Source: Burkholderiales bacterium
GTDB lineage: Bacteria > Pseudomonadota > Gammaproteobacteria > Burkholderiales > Burkholderiaceae_D
DNA: 16,414 nucleotides
Reading direction: 5' to 3'
Assembly (NCBI GenBank): GCA_005800405.1
Contig: SYFN01000161.1
Span: forward strand, 1 to 16,414
Shown: positions 1-7,001 of the stretch, piece by piece
How the letters are laid out: every line of letters starts with the position of its first letter
How positions within the stretch are numbered: the first letter of the stretch is position 1
Notes under the pieces: model-generated
What the model saw: only the letters and a program-made list of their open reading frames with translations
What the model was told of the DNA's origin: nothing
Database searches by the model: none
Position numbers and translations under genes: made by a program

Positions 1-465
1 CTGACTTTGGCGTATAAGCCCACGTCTGTGTACATCCTCTCTGCCTCTCCGAATCCAATCTAAGATCTCAGGATAGGCTTGGGACCGGTACCCGGTTACG
101 CCGCCGCTAACTGGTTCCCTTTTACTCCGCCGTTCACAGCCAGTCTGGACGATTCGACCCCACAAAACTCAGAGCGCAGCAACAGAATCAGGAGACGCTT
201 GTTGGGTACGGTAAAAAGAGCCGGTCCGCAGTCTCTTGGTTCGTGTCCTTTAACAGCCGCCCAACGTCACTTAAGGTAAAACACAGAAAAAGCACCAGCG
301 AGCCTATAGCCCTCTTTGCAGGGATCGAGCGCGAGTTTGCAATGCTACAATGATATCCAACGATCAGACGTCTCAGTGCTGGATAGAAAGCTGGCCCTGC
401 CCGAGGTCTGCTGCCGGTGCCTAAATAACTCACGCCTGCCGGTTGAATTCATTCACGAGATAGCC
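1..465. other. Stretch without a recognisable gene
   Basis: No reading frame here gives a protein I recognise. The short open frames on both strands (66 to 81 residues) have irregular composition, no clear ribosome binding site and no family motif. I saw no tRNA or rRNA signature. The region could hold the upstream control region of the broken gene that begins at 466, or decayed sequence. Confidence 0.5.
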
Positions 466-873
466 ATGTTTAAACCCACTGTGATCTTCGCTATGTTTCT
501 CTGCCTTCCGCTCTGGACTGCAGCGCAAACAGCAAATCGCGAGGCGTTTGGTGTTGACGAGAAAAACAATGCTTAATATCTGGAGACGGACAACATGACC
601 CGAAAAGGTTATGTCGTCTATGCTTGGCAACACGTGAATCGCATGCGGGAGAGTGAGATCAATGCGCGCTCCGTACGTGAAAAAATTGAATTTGATTGCA
701 ATTTCAAGAAATATCGCATCATGTGGGTTATGGCCTATGCGGAGCAGGACGGCCGAGGTGCGGAACTCCTGTCGGAGGCGGTAGGTAACCCGGCATGGCG
801 CCCGATCGCACCGGATTCCTTGTCCGAAAAAATGTTGTCTTTCGCCTGTGTGCACGTATTCCGCCCGAAGTGA
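466..873 (+). pseudogene. Surface-adhesin-E-like secreted protein, broken by an in-frame stop
   Basis: Translation from the ATG at 466 gives a clear signal peptide (MFKPTVIFAMFLCLPLWTAA), then about 16 residues, then a TAA at 574-576. The same frame continues after the stop without any shift and encodes the rest of a surface-adhesin protein E-type domain: a Y-L-E-T-D segment, a GYVVYAWQHVN strand, a VREKIEFDCNFKKYRI strand and a final SEKMLSFACVHVF. These match the order of elements in the intact relative at 5742-6179. The stop falls just before the conserved tyrosine, where that relative has phenylalanine, so a single base change from an aromatic codon such as TAT or TAC would explain it. 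The downstream ATG at 595 would lack both the signal peptide and the first strand. It is most likely a recent nonsense pseudogene; a sequencing error is the main alternative. Confidence 0.65.
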
Positions 874-1067
874 TTCGCGTACCGGGTGCGCGGTTTTTCG
901 CTCACAAGTTTTCGACCCATGAAGTTAAGTAAGGTTTGTACAACGCTATTTTTGGCTCGCATCCTTGCGCCTATTTTGCTGAACCATGGTGAGTAGGCGG
1001 CTAATAAAAAACACGATCAGCATGGATTTTTCGTGTTGCAAAACTTCCGCTCGTTAAGACCAAGTCC

Positions 1068-2423
1068 ATGAAACTATCCTCTAGCCATCTCAACATCATT
1101 GCGGTGACCGTTACCGGCTGCGTACTTCTCTGGCTAGGCGTCAATGTCTACGCCGGTAAGCGCGCAGACTCCTGGATGCGGGAGTTTGTGGCGGCATCGG
1201 ACAAATCGCATAGCTATCGACTGCATAATCTGCAACACCAGCGCGGATTGCTGTCGTCGCAAGGCTCGGTGGATGTAGCGTTGATCGATGAATGCGGTGG
1301 CAAATCTCGTCCTGAGTGGATGACAACCCGATTGACTTATCAGCTCAAGCACACCATTTTTCCGCTGGCTTTGATGAACATCGAATGGGCGATCGAGCCA
1401 TTGGGTCAGCAGCGCGAGACCTTCGAAAAACTGTTTGGTGGCCAGGCAAGGCTCGAGGGACGAGGTAAAGTCGGCTTGAACGGCGATGTCCAGTCTGACA
1501 TGCAGCTGCCCGAGATTCAATGGTTCAACCAAGGCACACGTTTTTTGGTATCGCCTTCGGTCGGCTCTATCGTCGCAGGAAAAGACACCTTGAAGCTGGA
1601 TTGGCATACCGGGAAAATCAGCACGCGCAGCAAAGATTCGGTCGTGGCGATCGACGATCTGCATTTGGCGATAGACCTGACTAGCACCCGTCGTGGTCTG
1701 GGCAAGGTGGCACTAAAGATTGAAAAATTTGGCACAACTGATGTCACCGCCAATGGCGTGAGTCTGGTCACTCAGGTGCTGGAAAGTGCGGGGCGTATGA
1801 ATATCGATGTCAGACCGGAGACCAAGTTACTTCAAGTGGGTGGCAAGCGGTTCAAAGATCTCGTGTTTGATGTTGGGATTCATGGGCTGCATGGCGAAAG
1901 TGCCGACGACTTGTTCAACCTTGCTCAGAACAGCTGTAATTTCCAGAATCTCACCCAACCAGAGACGGACAAGCTTCGAGCAAGTCTGCGCAAGTTATTG
2001 TTCGAGGGATTCTCGGTTGGTATTGGCCGCATTGCTGGTGCCGTTGATGGTGGTGACCTGGATGGCATATGGTCGGTGACATTGGCAAAGACGCCGGGTG
2101 AGGAGTTTTTTCTCATGCCGGTATTGAGTTCGCAGGGCGAACTCTCGCTGACCGGCAAAGATATCAAGCAGATCGAGAAAAAAACACTTATATCACTGGG
2201 TTTCGCGCAGGAGATACCGGACGGGATGCGCGGCTCCTACGACTTTGCCAATGGTGTTCTCAAGCTCAATGGCAAAGTGAGCGAGGCGGTCTTGATCGAG
2301 ACCATGTTACAAACGGTAGAGCAACAGATCCGTAGTTTTCTCAAAGGCGAGCCGATTCGCAGCACGGGTGACGGCCCAGCCGAGGAAAAGATGGAAGCTC
2401 CAGCAGAAGCGCTTGAAACCTGA
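1068..2423 (+). CDS. DUF945/YdgA-like protein, membrane-anchored
   Basis: This 451-residue protein has one N-terminal hydrophobic segment (about residues 8-28), probably an uncleaved anchor. A long beta-rich extracytoplasmic region follows, with repeated amphipathic strands. The layout matches the DUF945/YdgA family: N-terminal anchor, a GLLSSQG-type segment soon after it, several hundred residues of alternating strands, and a C-terminal section containing LSLTGKD and FANGVLKLNGKV. The family sits in the cell envelope, and its biochemical role is not established. The start is the first ATG in frame, with only a weak ribosome site. A polar, Glu-rich tail of about 25 residues ends 4 bases before the DCC-family gene at 2428, so the two are probably co-transcribed. 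Confidence 0.72.
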   Translation: MKLSSSHLNIIAVTVTGCVLLWLGVNVYAGKRADSWMREFVAASDKSHSYRLHNLQHQRGLLSSQGSVDVALIDECGGKSRPEWMTTRLTYQLKHTIFPLALMNIEWAIEPLGQQRETFEKLFGGQARLEGRGKVGLNGDVQSDMQLPEIQWFNQGTRFLVSPSVGSIVAGKDTLKLDWHTGKISTRSKDSVVAIDDLHLAIDLTSTRRGLGKVALKIEKFGTTDVTANGVSLVTQVLESAGRMNIDVRPETKLLQVGGKRFKDLVFDVGIHGLHGESADDLFNLAQNSCNFQNLTQPETDKLRASLRKLLFEGFSVGIGRIAGAVDGGDLDGIWSVTLAKTPGEEFFLMPVLSSQGELSLTGKDIKQIEKKTLISLGFAQEIPDGMRGSYDFANGVLKLNGKVSEAVLIETMLQTVEQQIRSFLKGEPIRSTGDGPAEEKMEAPAEALET

Positions 2424-2427
2424 CGTG

Positions 2428-2802
2428 ATGCTTATCGTGTATGACGGTGCTTGCCCATTTTGCGGGGCTTACGTAGGCCTGCTGCGTTTAAGGGAGCAAG
2501 TCGGCGAGGTGGAATTACTCAATGCTCGCGATCCCGATGCCCGCATTGCGAATTATCAGCAACAGGGATTCGATCTGGATCAGGGCATGTTGGTGGTGCT
2601 GGGAGACGCAGTCCATACAGGGGCTGATGCCATGCAGGTACTGGCCTTGTGTAGTACGGTGTCTGATTGGTTCAACCGCTGTAACGCCTGGATTTTTGCT
2701 TCTCGCCTTCGGGCACGGCTCCTGTATCCCTTGCTCAGAGCAGGACGTCGGATCGCGTTGCTCATGCTGGGTATTCCTCTGATTCGCAAACATCACTGCT
2801 GA
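2428..2802 (+). CDS. DCC-family (DUF393) thiol-disulfide oxidoreductase-like protein
   Basis: The 124-residue protein opens with MLIVYDGACPFC. This is the signature of the DCC family, with Asp6, Cys9 and Cys12 forming the DxxCxxC redox motif. The remainder (LLNARDPDARI, then GMLVVLGDAVHTGADAM, then a basic helical C-terminus) also follows the family plan and its usual length of about 110-140 residues. The family is related to thioredoxin-fold proteins and is assumed to carry out thiol-disulfide exchange; its substrates are mostly unknown. I chose the ATG at 2428 because the family begins directly at this strand; a GTG at 2425 is an alternative. DCC proteins are often encoded beside HTTM membrane proteins. 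Here such a protein lies immediately downstream on the opposite strand, with the two 3' ends overlapping by 10 bp. Confidence 0.82.
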   Translation: MLIVYDGACPFCGAYVGLLRLREQVGEVELLNARDPDARIANYQQQGFDLDQGMLVVLGDAVHTGADAMQVLALCSTVSDWFNRCNAWIFASRLRARLLYPLLRAGRRIALLMLGIPLIRKHHC

Positions 2803-3599
2803 GCAGAGCAGTACACAATCGCTGGGAAATTAACGACCCACGCCCAAAAAAAGCGATTCAGACCAAAAAATCGGAATACCAGAAAATGAAACACGGCGGC
2901 GATTCCACACCAAACCACGGCCCACGCAGGTCCGGTCATGGTGAGCGGGAAGCAGCACTCCCAGAGGATGAAGGCCCACGCGCAAATCATTGCCACGAGA
3001 GGCTTGCGGAACACACTGCGCTCGCTTAACGGCCCATACAAACCACCATCCAAAAAAAAACTGAGTGCACTTCCATTGCGCCAGGCTGGTGAAAATAATT
3101 TAATCGCACCGGAAATGAAATAAGAACTCATCGCGTGGATAGTGATGTACCAAAGACCTGCTTTCCAAGCGAGTACTGGCCCCACAAACAAGGCGGCAAT
3201 GTTAGCGATCACTAATCCTGTCAGCACCACAATGGTCATGAAGTCACTGCCGCCATTGAACGCACCGCGCCAGCGTATCAGTATCAACATCGTGCTTGTG
3301 AACAGTAGCACCGCACTGAAAGGACTACTGCCCCAAAACAGACTGGCGGCTGCACCGGCACGCAGCAGCAAATGCAGGTGATGTATGCGATCACGATAAA
3401 GCACATCGAATACCTTGCGCAGCCAGAGCGGTGCGTGGGCGATATCGGCCCGCTGCACTTCCCATGACCAGACGCCCGTACGCGTTGTTGCTGAGCGCAT
3501 TCTCAGAAATTCCAGTGTCTGTATCAGCAAACTAATCGCGCACAAACACTCCAGTGCTCGCACGGCGGTGTACAAGCTGATAGGTCCACTGATGCTCAT
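2793..3599 (-). CDS. Multipass membrane protein, HTTM-like
   Basis: The 268-residue product has roughly six or seven hydrophobic helices joined by short loops. Examples are around AVLLFTSTMLILI, FMTIVVLTGLVIANIAALFV, AMICAWAFILWECCF and AVVWCGIAAVFHFLVF. The RGAFNGGSDFMTIVVL segment, the ISGAIKLFSPAWRNGSAL segment and the order of helices resemble HTTM proteins, which are distantly related to vitamin K-dependent carboxylase membrane domains. Many bacterial HTTM proteins are paired or fused with DCC proteins, and one lies convergent here. The start ATG overlaps the stop of the upstream minus-strand gene in an ATGA arrangement, suggesting translational coupling. The family assignment is moderately sure; no catalytic function can be stated. 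Confidence 0.6.
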   Translation of the reverse strand: MSISGPISLYTAVRALECLCAISLLIQTLEFLRMRSATTRTGVWSWEVQRADIAHAPLWLRKVFDVLYRDRIHHLHLLLRAGAAASLFWGSSPFSAVLLFTSTMLILIRWRGAFNGGSDFMTIVVLTGLVIANIAALFVGPVLAWKAGLWYITIHAMSSYFISGAIKLFSPAWRNGSALSFFLDGGLYGPLSERSVFRKPLVAMICAWAFILWECCFPLTMTGPAWAVVWCGIAAVFHFLVFRFFGLNRFFWAWVVNFPAIVYCSAQQ

Positions 3600-4105
3600 G
3601 TGATCTGCACCGGTGAGGTGACTACGGCCATGTTTTCCTCGGCGTCGGTGCCCGGTGGTATGAGACGCAGCTGAAACTGAAACTGGACCACATCGGCGCG
3701 GAGCCTCGAGCGTACCAGCCGCTCGACCAGTTGATAGGTCACCAGATCGCGCACATCGCCGTCATCTGGCTGCGTCTGTACATCGGCACTCAAATGATCC
3801 ACCAGGTTCTGATAGGCGAGCATCAGATTGTTACGTGGGTTGTGCAACAAATCACTGAGATGAAAAGCCGCGCGCGGCATGAACATTTCCCACAGTCGCC
3901 ACTCTCCCGTGTCATCCATGACGCGGACAAACAGGCGGGGCTGATACCCCAGTCCATGATAAAAACGCCAGTTTGGAAAGAAACTGCGCAATAAAAATAG
4001 CCAGGGCCCGGCCACCACCTTGCCTCGACGCAGCAGGCTGGCCAGAAGAAAAATGAAATAAGCGGACATCAGCAAAAGGCTGATGTCCGAGGCGCTGAGA
4101 GCCAT
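3596..4105 (-). CDS. Small protein with an N-terminal membrane anchor, function unknown
   Basis: From the ATG at 4105 this encodes 169 residues. One hydrophobic helix (about residues 8-25, ISLLLMSAYFIFLLASLL) is followed by RRG, consistent with the C-terminal part being cytoplasmic. The rest is soluble, with several aromatic clusters (FFPNWRFYHGLGYQP, WRLWEMFMPRAAFHL) and a charged C-terminal half. I do not recognise the family. A longer frame starting at 4270 would add 55 low-quality residues overlapping the control region of lpxO, so the shorter start is preferred. It overlaps the HTTM-like gene by 4 bp and is the first gene of that minus-strand pair. It may be a partner of the HTTM-like or DCC proteins, which is inference from position only. 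Confidence 0.7.
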   Translation of the reverse strand: MALSASDISLLLMSAYFIFLLASLLRRGKVVAGPWLFLLRSFFPNWRFYHGLGYQPRLFVRVMDDTGEWRLWEMFMPRAAFHLSDLLHNPRNNLMLAYQNLVDHLSADVQTQPDDGDVRDLVTYQLVERLVRSRLRADVVQFQFQLRLIPPGTDAEENMAVVTSPVQIT

Positions 4106-4124
4106 GGTGCGGGTAATTGAGTTT

Positions 4125-4142
4125 CGTAAAAGAAATTTTACG
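4125..4142. repeat. Perfect short hairpin in the divergent spacer
   Basis: CGTAAAA and TTTTACG form a perfect 7-bp stem around a GAAA loop. It lies 20 bases upstream of the minus-strand start at 4105, in the 190-bp gap before lpxO. It could fold in the leader of the minus-strand transcript or serve as an operator; the sequence alone does not decide. Confidence 0.45.
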
Positions 4143-4295
4143 CGAAGGGCGGCGGGCTCGGTCAGTGCAGGGTTTACGGGCTGCCGCCCAATGCCGGTAA
4201 GGCTGTATTGCCGAGGTTGGCTGCCCAGACAGGGATTTCCCCGTGGGGACGCCGCATTGTTTAAAATCACGGCTTCGGGCTATCAGAGGTTGCAG

Positions 4296-5213
4296 ATGAA
4301 TGCAGGGATGATCGAAACAAGGCACTGGGTACTGGCGATATTTATCGCTTCTGCGTTGTATGTGCATTTCCGTGGCACTGTGCGTTTTGGGTTGGCACGA
4401 GCGCTAACGGACTTCACCGTCCTGCTGGCCCCCGTCAACGCGATCATGTATTTGTTCTCGCGCACGCGACGTACCGCCTATATTGACCCCGGCGAGTTTC
4501 CCGAGCTCGCACCCCTGCAGGCTAACTGGCAAGTCATTCGCGATGAAGCAATGGCACTGGCTGATGGCGGTCAGATACGCGCGGCCTCGGGTTATAACGA
4601 TATTGGTTTCAATTCTTTCTTCCGCACAGGCTGGAAGCGTTTTTATCTCAGCTGGTATGGACGCGAGCTGCCCTCGGCGATGCAGCGCTGTCCCAAGACA
4701 CTGGCCTTGCTCAAGCAAATTCCGACGGTCAAAGCGGCGATGTTTGCTTCGTTACCACCCGGCGCGACGCTGGTACGGCATCGCGACCCCTATGCGGGGT
4801 CACTGCGTTATCACCTTGGATTGGTGACACCCAACGACCCTGGTTGTTACATCGATGTTGATGGTCAGTCCTATCACTGGCGCGATGGCGAGGCGGTCAT
4901 GTTTGACGAGACCTTTATTCACCATGCGGCCAACACCACTGACCACCAGCGCGTGGTGCTCTTTTGCGATATCGAGCGTCCGCTCTGGACCGCGCCGGCA
5001 CGCTGGTTCAACCGTCTGTTTGCGAAGTACGTGATGGCCACTGCCTCCTCGCAGAACGTGGAGGGGGAATCGATAGGCTGGCTGAACCGGTTTTTCAGCG
5101 TTGCCTACCATCTCCGTGTGATGGGCAAGAAACTCAAGTCCAGTTCGCGAGCCACCTACTACGTTGCCAAATGGGTAGCAATCGGTGCGGTGCTTTGGCT
5201 GATTTTCTGGTGA
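4296..5213 (+). CDS. lpxO: LpxO-type lipid A 2-hydroxylase, Fe(II)/2-oxoglutarate dioxygenase
   Basis: The 305-residue product matches LpxO of enterics and pseudomonads in length and layout: an N-terminal membrane helix (about residues 11-24), then the aspartyl/asparaginyl beta-hydroxylase-type fold. LpxO acts at the inner membrane, adding a 2-hydroxyl to a secondary acyl chain of lipid A. Visible active-site residues are the HRD iron ligands (His162, Asp164), the distal His209 in FDETFIHHAANTTDHQR, and Arg219 for 2-oxoglutarate. The GFNSFFRTGWKRFYL block and the RYHLGLVTPN block are also typical. A C-terminal hydrophobic segment ends the protein, as in known LpxO. The ATG at 4296 has AGAGGT 5 bases upstream; an ATG at 4308 is possible. 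It is divergent from the minus-strand pair and probably monocistronic. Confidence 0.88.
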   Translation: MNAGMIETRHWVLAIFIASALYVHFRGTVRFGLARALTDFTVLLAPVNAIMYLFSRTRRTAYIDPGEFPELAPLQANWQVIRDEAMALADGGQIRAASGYNDIGFNSFFRTGWKRFYLSWYGRELPSAMQRCPKTLALLKQIPTVKAAMFASLPPGATLVRHRDPYAGSLRYHLGLVTPNDPGCYIDVDGQSYHWRDGEAVMFDETFIHHAANTTDHQRVVLFCDIERPLWTAPARWFNRLFAKYVMATASSQNVEGESIGWLNRFFSVAYHLRVMGKKLKSSSRATYYVAKWVAIGAVLWLIFW

Positions 5214-5298
5214 TCTTTACCCGCGGCGTAGTCCAGGCCTCAGCGCGCTGACCGGGTTTGCCTGGTGCGACCCATTAAGTTTCCTGTTTACAATATTT

Positions 5299-5320
5299 CG
5301 GGAAGTTGTTAGATTTCCCG
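5299..5320. repeat. Inverted repeat upstream of the lipoprotein gene
   Basis: CGGGAA and TTCCCG form a 6-bp stem with a 10-base loop, ending 32 bases before the ATG at 5353. A TACAAT resembling a -10 box lies just upstream at 5289-5294, but no convincing -35 is spaced correctly. The hairpin could be an operator or a structured leader. A separate 12-bp perfect palindrome (TCAGCGCGCTGA) lies at 5240-5251 after lpxO. Confidence 0.3.
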
Positions 5321-5352
5321 GATTCAGGCATCCAGACACGGGTGTGTCCACG

Positions 5353-5745
5353 ATGAGTCCTCGGTTTCCCTACAAAGCGCTCTCTCTGGTGCTGGCAGTT
5401 CTCCTTGGTGGCTGCGCTAGCCAGTCGGAGCTGGCTGCTTTGCGTCTGGATACCAACAATCCTCAATATCGCAGCGAGGACTGCCAAAGCAGTATTGCTG
5501 GCAGCGCCGTGCATCGAGATATCAAAAACATCACCATGGTGGCAGCTCCCGTGCTCGTGGTTCTGAGTGCCGGGCTGCTGCTTCCGGTGGTCGCCGCTAA
5601 TGCAGGGCTGGATGCGGCAGATCGTATTGATGCGTCAAATTTGACCAATCGTTGTGGTGGTCAGGGTGAGAGCGGTGGTGAGATCGCCGGCAGTGTCGCG
5701 GCCGGCGCTGCGCTCGGTGTCGCAACGGGTCTCGCACCAAAATGA
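5353..5745 (+). CDS. Small lipoprotein with a central hydrophobic segment
   Basis: The 130-residue product begins with a lipoprotein signal peptide (SPRFPYKALSLVLAVLLGGC), in which L-G-G-C is the lipobox and Cys21 the acylated residue. A short polar stretch with Cys pairs follows, then a strongly hydrophobic segment (about residues 54-78, MVAAPVLVVLSAGLLLPVV), then a Gly/Ala-rich tail (GGEIAGSVAAGAALGVATG) resembling glycine-zipper lipoproteins. I recognise no specific family. The ATG at 5353 is preferred over an in-frame GTG at 5344. Its stop overlaps the start of the next gene by 4 bp (ATGA at 5742), so the two are likely made together. Confidence 0.72.
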   Translation: MSPRFPYKALSLVLAVLLGGCASQSELAALRLDTNNPQYRSEDCQSSIAGSAVHRDIKNITMVAAPVLVVLSAGLLLPVVAANAGLDAADRIDASNLTNRCGGQGESGGEIAGSVAAGAALGVATGLAPK

Positions 5746-6179
5746 GAACAAGAGCGTCGAGAGCGCGCCAATTGACAAAGCTGCGCGACACGACAACAGG
5801 TTCACTTTGCCTGTTCGCCTTGCTGACGATCTGTAGCAGGGCGCAAGCGGGCTGGACCAGCGTGGGTCGATTTGATCGCGGCGAGTTTTATACCGACCGC
5901 AGCACTATCGAAGTCAAAGGCGACCAGCGCGAAGTCTGGAGCATGATGAATTACCGCAATCCGGAAATGCATCCCAATGGGCATATTTTCCGGTCCACGC
6001 GCTCGCTGCTGCAGCTGCAGTGCAAAGCGAGGCTGGCGCGAGCCGTCCACATGTCGCATTTCACGGACTCTATGCTTGGTGGTAAGCAGATCAGCAAGAT
6101 GGGATCTTTGCCGGAGTGGGATCCCGTACCGCCCGAGACGCCGATGCGTGAAATTCTCGATCTTGTCTGCCGATCGTGA
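5742..6179 (+). CDS. Surface-adhesin-E-like secreted protein
   Basis: This 145-residue protein has a long basic N-terminus, a hydrophobic core (SLCLFALLTIC) and a signal peptidase I site after AQA at residue 36. The mature domain begins GWTSVGRFDRGEFYTD and continues with a VKGDQREVWSMMNY strand, a LLQLQCKARLARAVHMS strand and a C-terminal LDLVCRS. This is the pattern of the surface-adhesin protein E-type domain: a W-x-x-V start, a Y-x-D pair, a W strand, and two cysteines that probably bond. Such proteins are small, exported and often duplicated. The broken gene at 466-873 is a relative. Start by ATGA overlap with the lipoprotein gene; a later start would still keep the signal peptide core. 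Confidence 0.7.
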   Translation: MRTRASRARQLTKLRDTTTGSLCLFALLTICSRAQAGWTSVGRFDRGEFYTDRSTIEVKGDQREVWSMMNYRNPEMHPNGHIFRSTRSLLQLQCKARLARAVHMSHFTDSMLGGKQISKMGSLPEWDPVPPETPMREILDLVCRS

Positions 6180-6924
6180 CACGACAGGTGGGTTGCGCTG
6201 GCATTTGCGCGCTTTCTTGCAAAGGCGGCGCTGGCGGCCAACCTCCGCGCTGATAGCCGAGTGGCTAGACAGTACCCGCCCAGCATCGTCTCATTTACTC
6301 CTGATTGGCGGTAGTGCCGGCTGGATGATGTCGTCGGCGTGGTTGCAACGTTTCCGGAGAATCGATTTGATTGATATCGATCCTCATGCGGCCTGGCTTT
6401 TTCGACTGAATCACGGCCGTGCCTTGCGCGTCTCCGGTTCGCATCTGGCGTTTTTTCAAACAGATGGTCTGTCAGCACTGGACCGTTTGCTGAGCGAATC
6501 GCCTGAGGCGACGATTTTTTTCGATAATGTGCTTGGTCAGCATCTTTACCGGGTTCGCGACATGGTGCGGGCCGAATCCGAGCTTCAGCAGATCGGCTCC
6601 CGGCTCAAAGGCCGGGATTGGGGTAGCGTCCACGACCTTTACTCCGGACCTGTCGACAGCACGAGGACGGTGGCGCAACCGGTATGGCGCTATCACGCGC
6701 TCAATGATGCACAGGGACTTGCGGTGAACGGATTGCGCGAAACGCCGATGCACCGACTTTTGCTATCGCAGGTTGGTGGACATGATGTGTGGATGGATCA
6801 TCTGACGTCTGGCCTATTCCCGCCCGGGACACCTGGCCAGCTCATTGCCTGGCCTTTCCTGCCGGATTACGCACACTGGCTACAGGCGGGCTGGGTCTCG
6901 GGCACCGGCTCAAGTTCCGGGTAA
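6163..6924 (+). CDS. Putative SAM-binding (methyltransferase-like) protein
   Basis: No ATG fits the beginning of this frame, so the start is uncertain. A TTG at 6163 (17-bp overlap with the previous gene, 253 residues) and a TTG at 6193 are the best choices. The core resembles a Rossmann-type methyltransferase: a strand and glycine loop LLLIGGSAGWMM (about residues 45-56), a second strand ending in acidic residues IDLIDIDP (about 67-74) as for ribose binding, and a later ATIFFDNVLGQ strand in the place of the catalytic motif. The C-terminal third (HRLLLSQVGGHDVWMDHLT, then FPPGTPGQLIAWPFLPDY) matches nothing I know. The overlap places it in an operon with the lipoprotein and adhesin-E-like genes. 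Substrate unknown, and the fold call is tentative. Confidence 0.6.
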   Translation: MSADRDTTGGLRWHLRAFLQRRRWRPTSALIAEWLDSTRPASSHLLLIGGSAGWMMSSAWLQRFRRIDLIDIDPHAAWLFRLNHGRALRVSGSHLAFFQTDGLSALDRLLSESPEATIFFDNVLGQHLYRVRDMVRAESELQQIGSRLKGRDWGSVHDLYSGPVDSTRTVAQPVWRYHALNDAQGLAVNGLRETPMHRLLLSQVGGHDVWMDHLTSGLFPPGTPGQLIAWPFLPDYAHWLQAGWVSGTGSSSG

Positions 6925-7001
6925 TCTTGCCGAATAGAATGAAACGGTAAACTCCATCATAGCCCGGGTGAACACCCTTACACGATTGCCAGAGGATGCA
7001 C

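Noticed and set aside
919..996. 25-residue open frame starting MKLSKVCTTLFLARILAP, hydrophobic like a signal peptide
   Set aside because: It has no ribosome site, no mature domain after the hydrophobic part and no sign of conservation that I can judge; it could be a chance frame or a remnant.
1010..1037. Inverted repeat AACACGA / TCGTGTT with a 14-base loop before the DUF945 gene
   Set aside because: The stem is short with a long loop and no T-run; too weak to call a terminator or operator.
4256..4266. TGTTTA resembling half of a PhoP box upstream of lpxO
   Set aside because: No second half-site occurs at the required spacing, so PhoP control is not supported.
4083..4295. N-terminal extension of lpxO by 71 residues
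   Set aside because: The extension is Arg-rich without family similarity and overlaps the divergent gene; the ATG at 4296 has a ribosome site and matches the known LpxO length.
6966..6977. GGGTG/CACCC inverted repeat before the carbonic anhydrase gene
   Set aside because: The two-base loop and 5-bp arms are too short to claim a regulatory site or hairpin.
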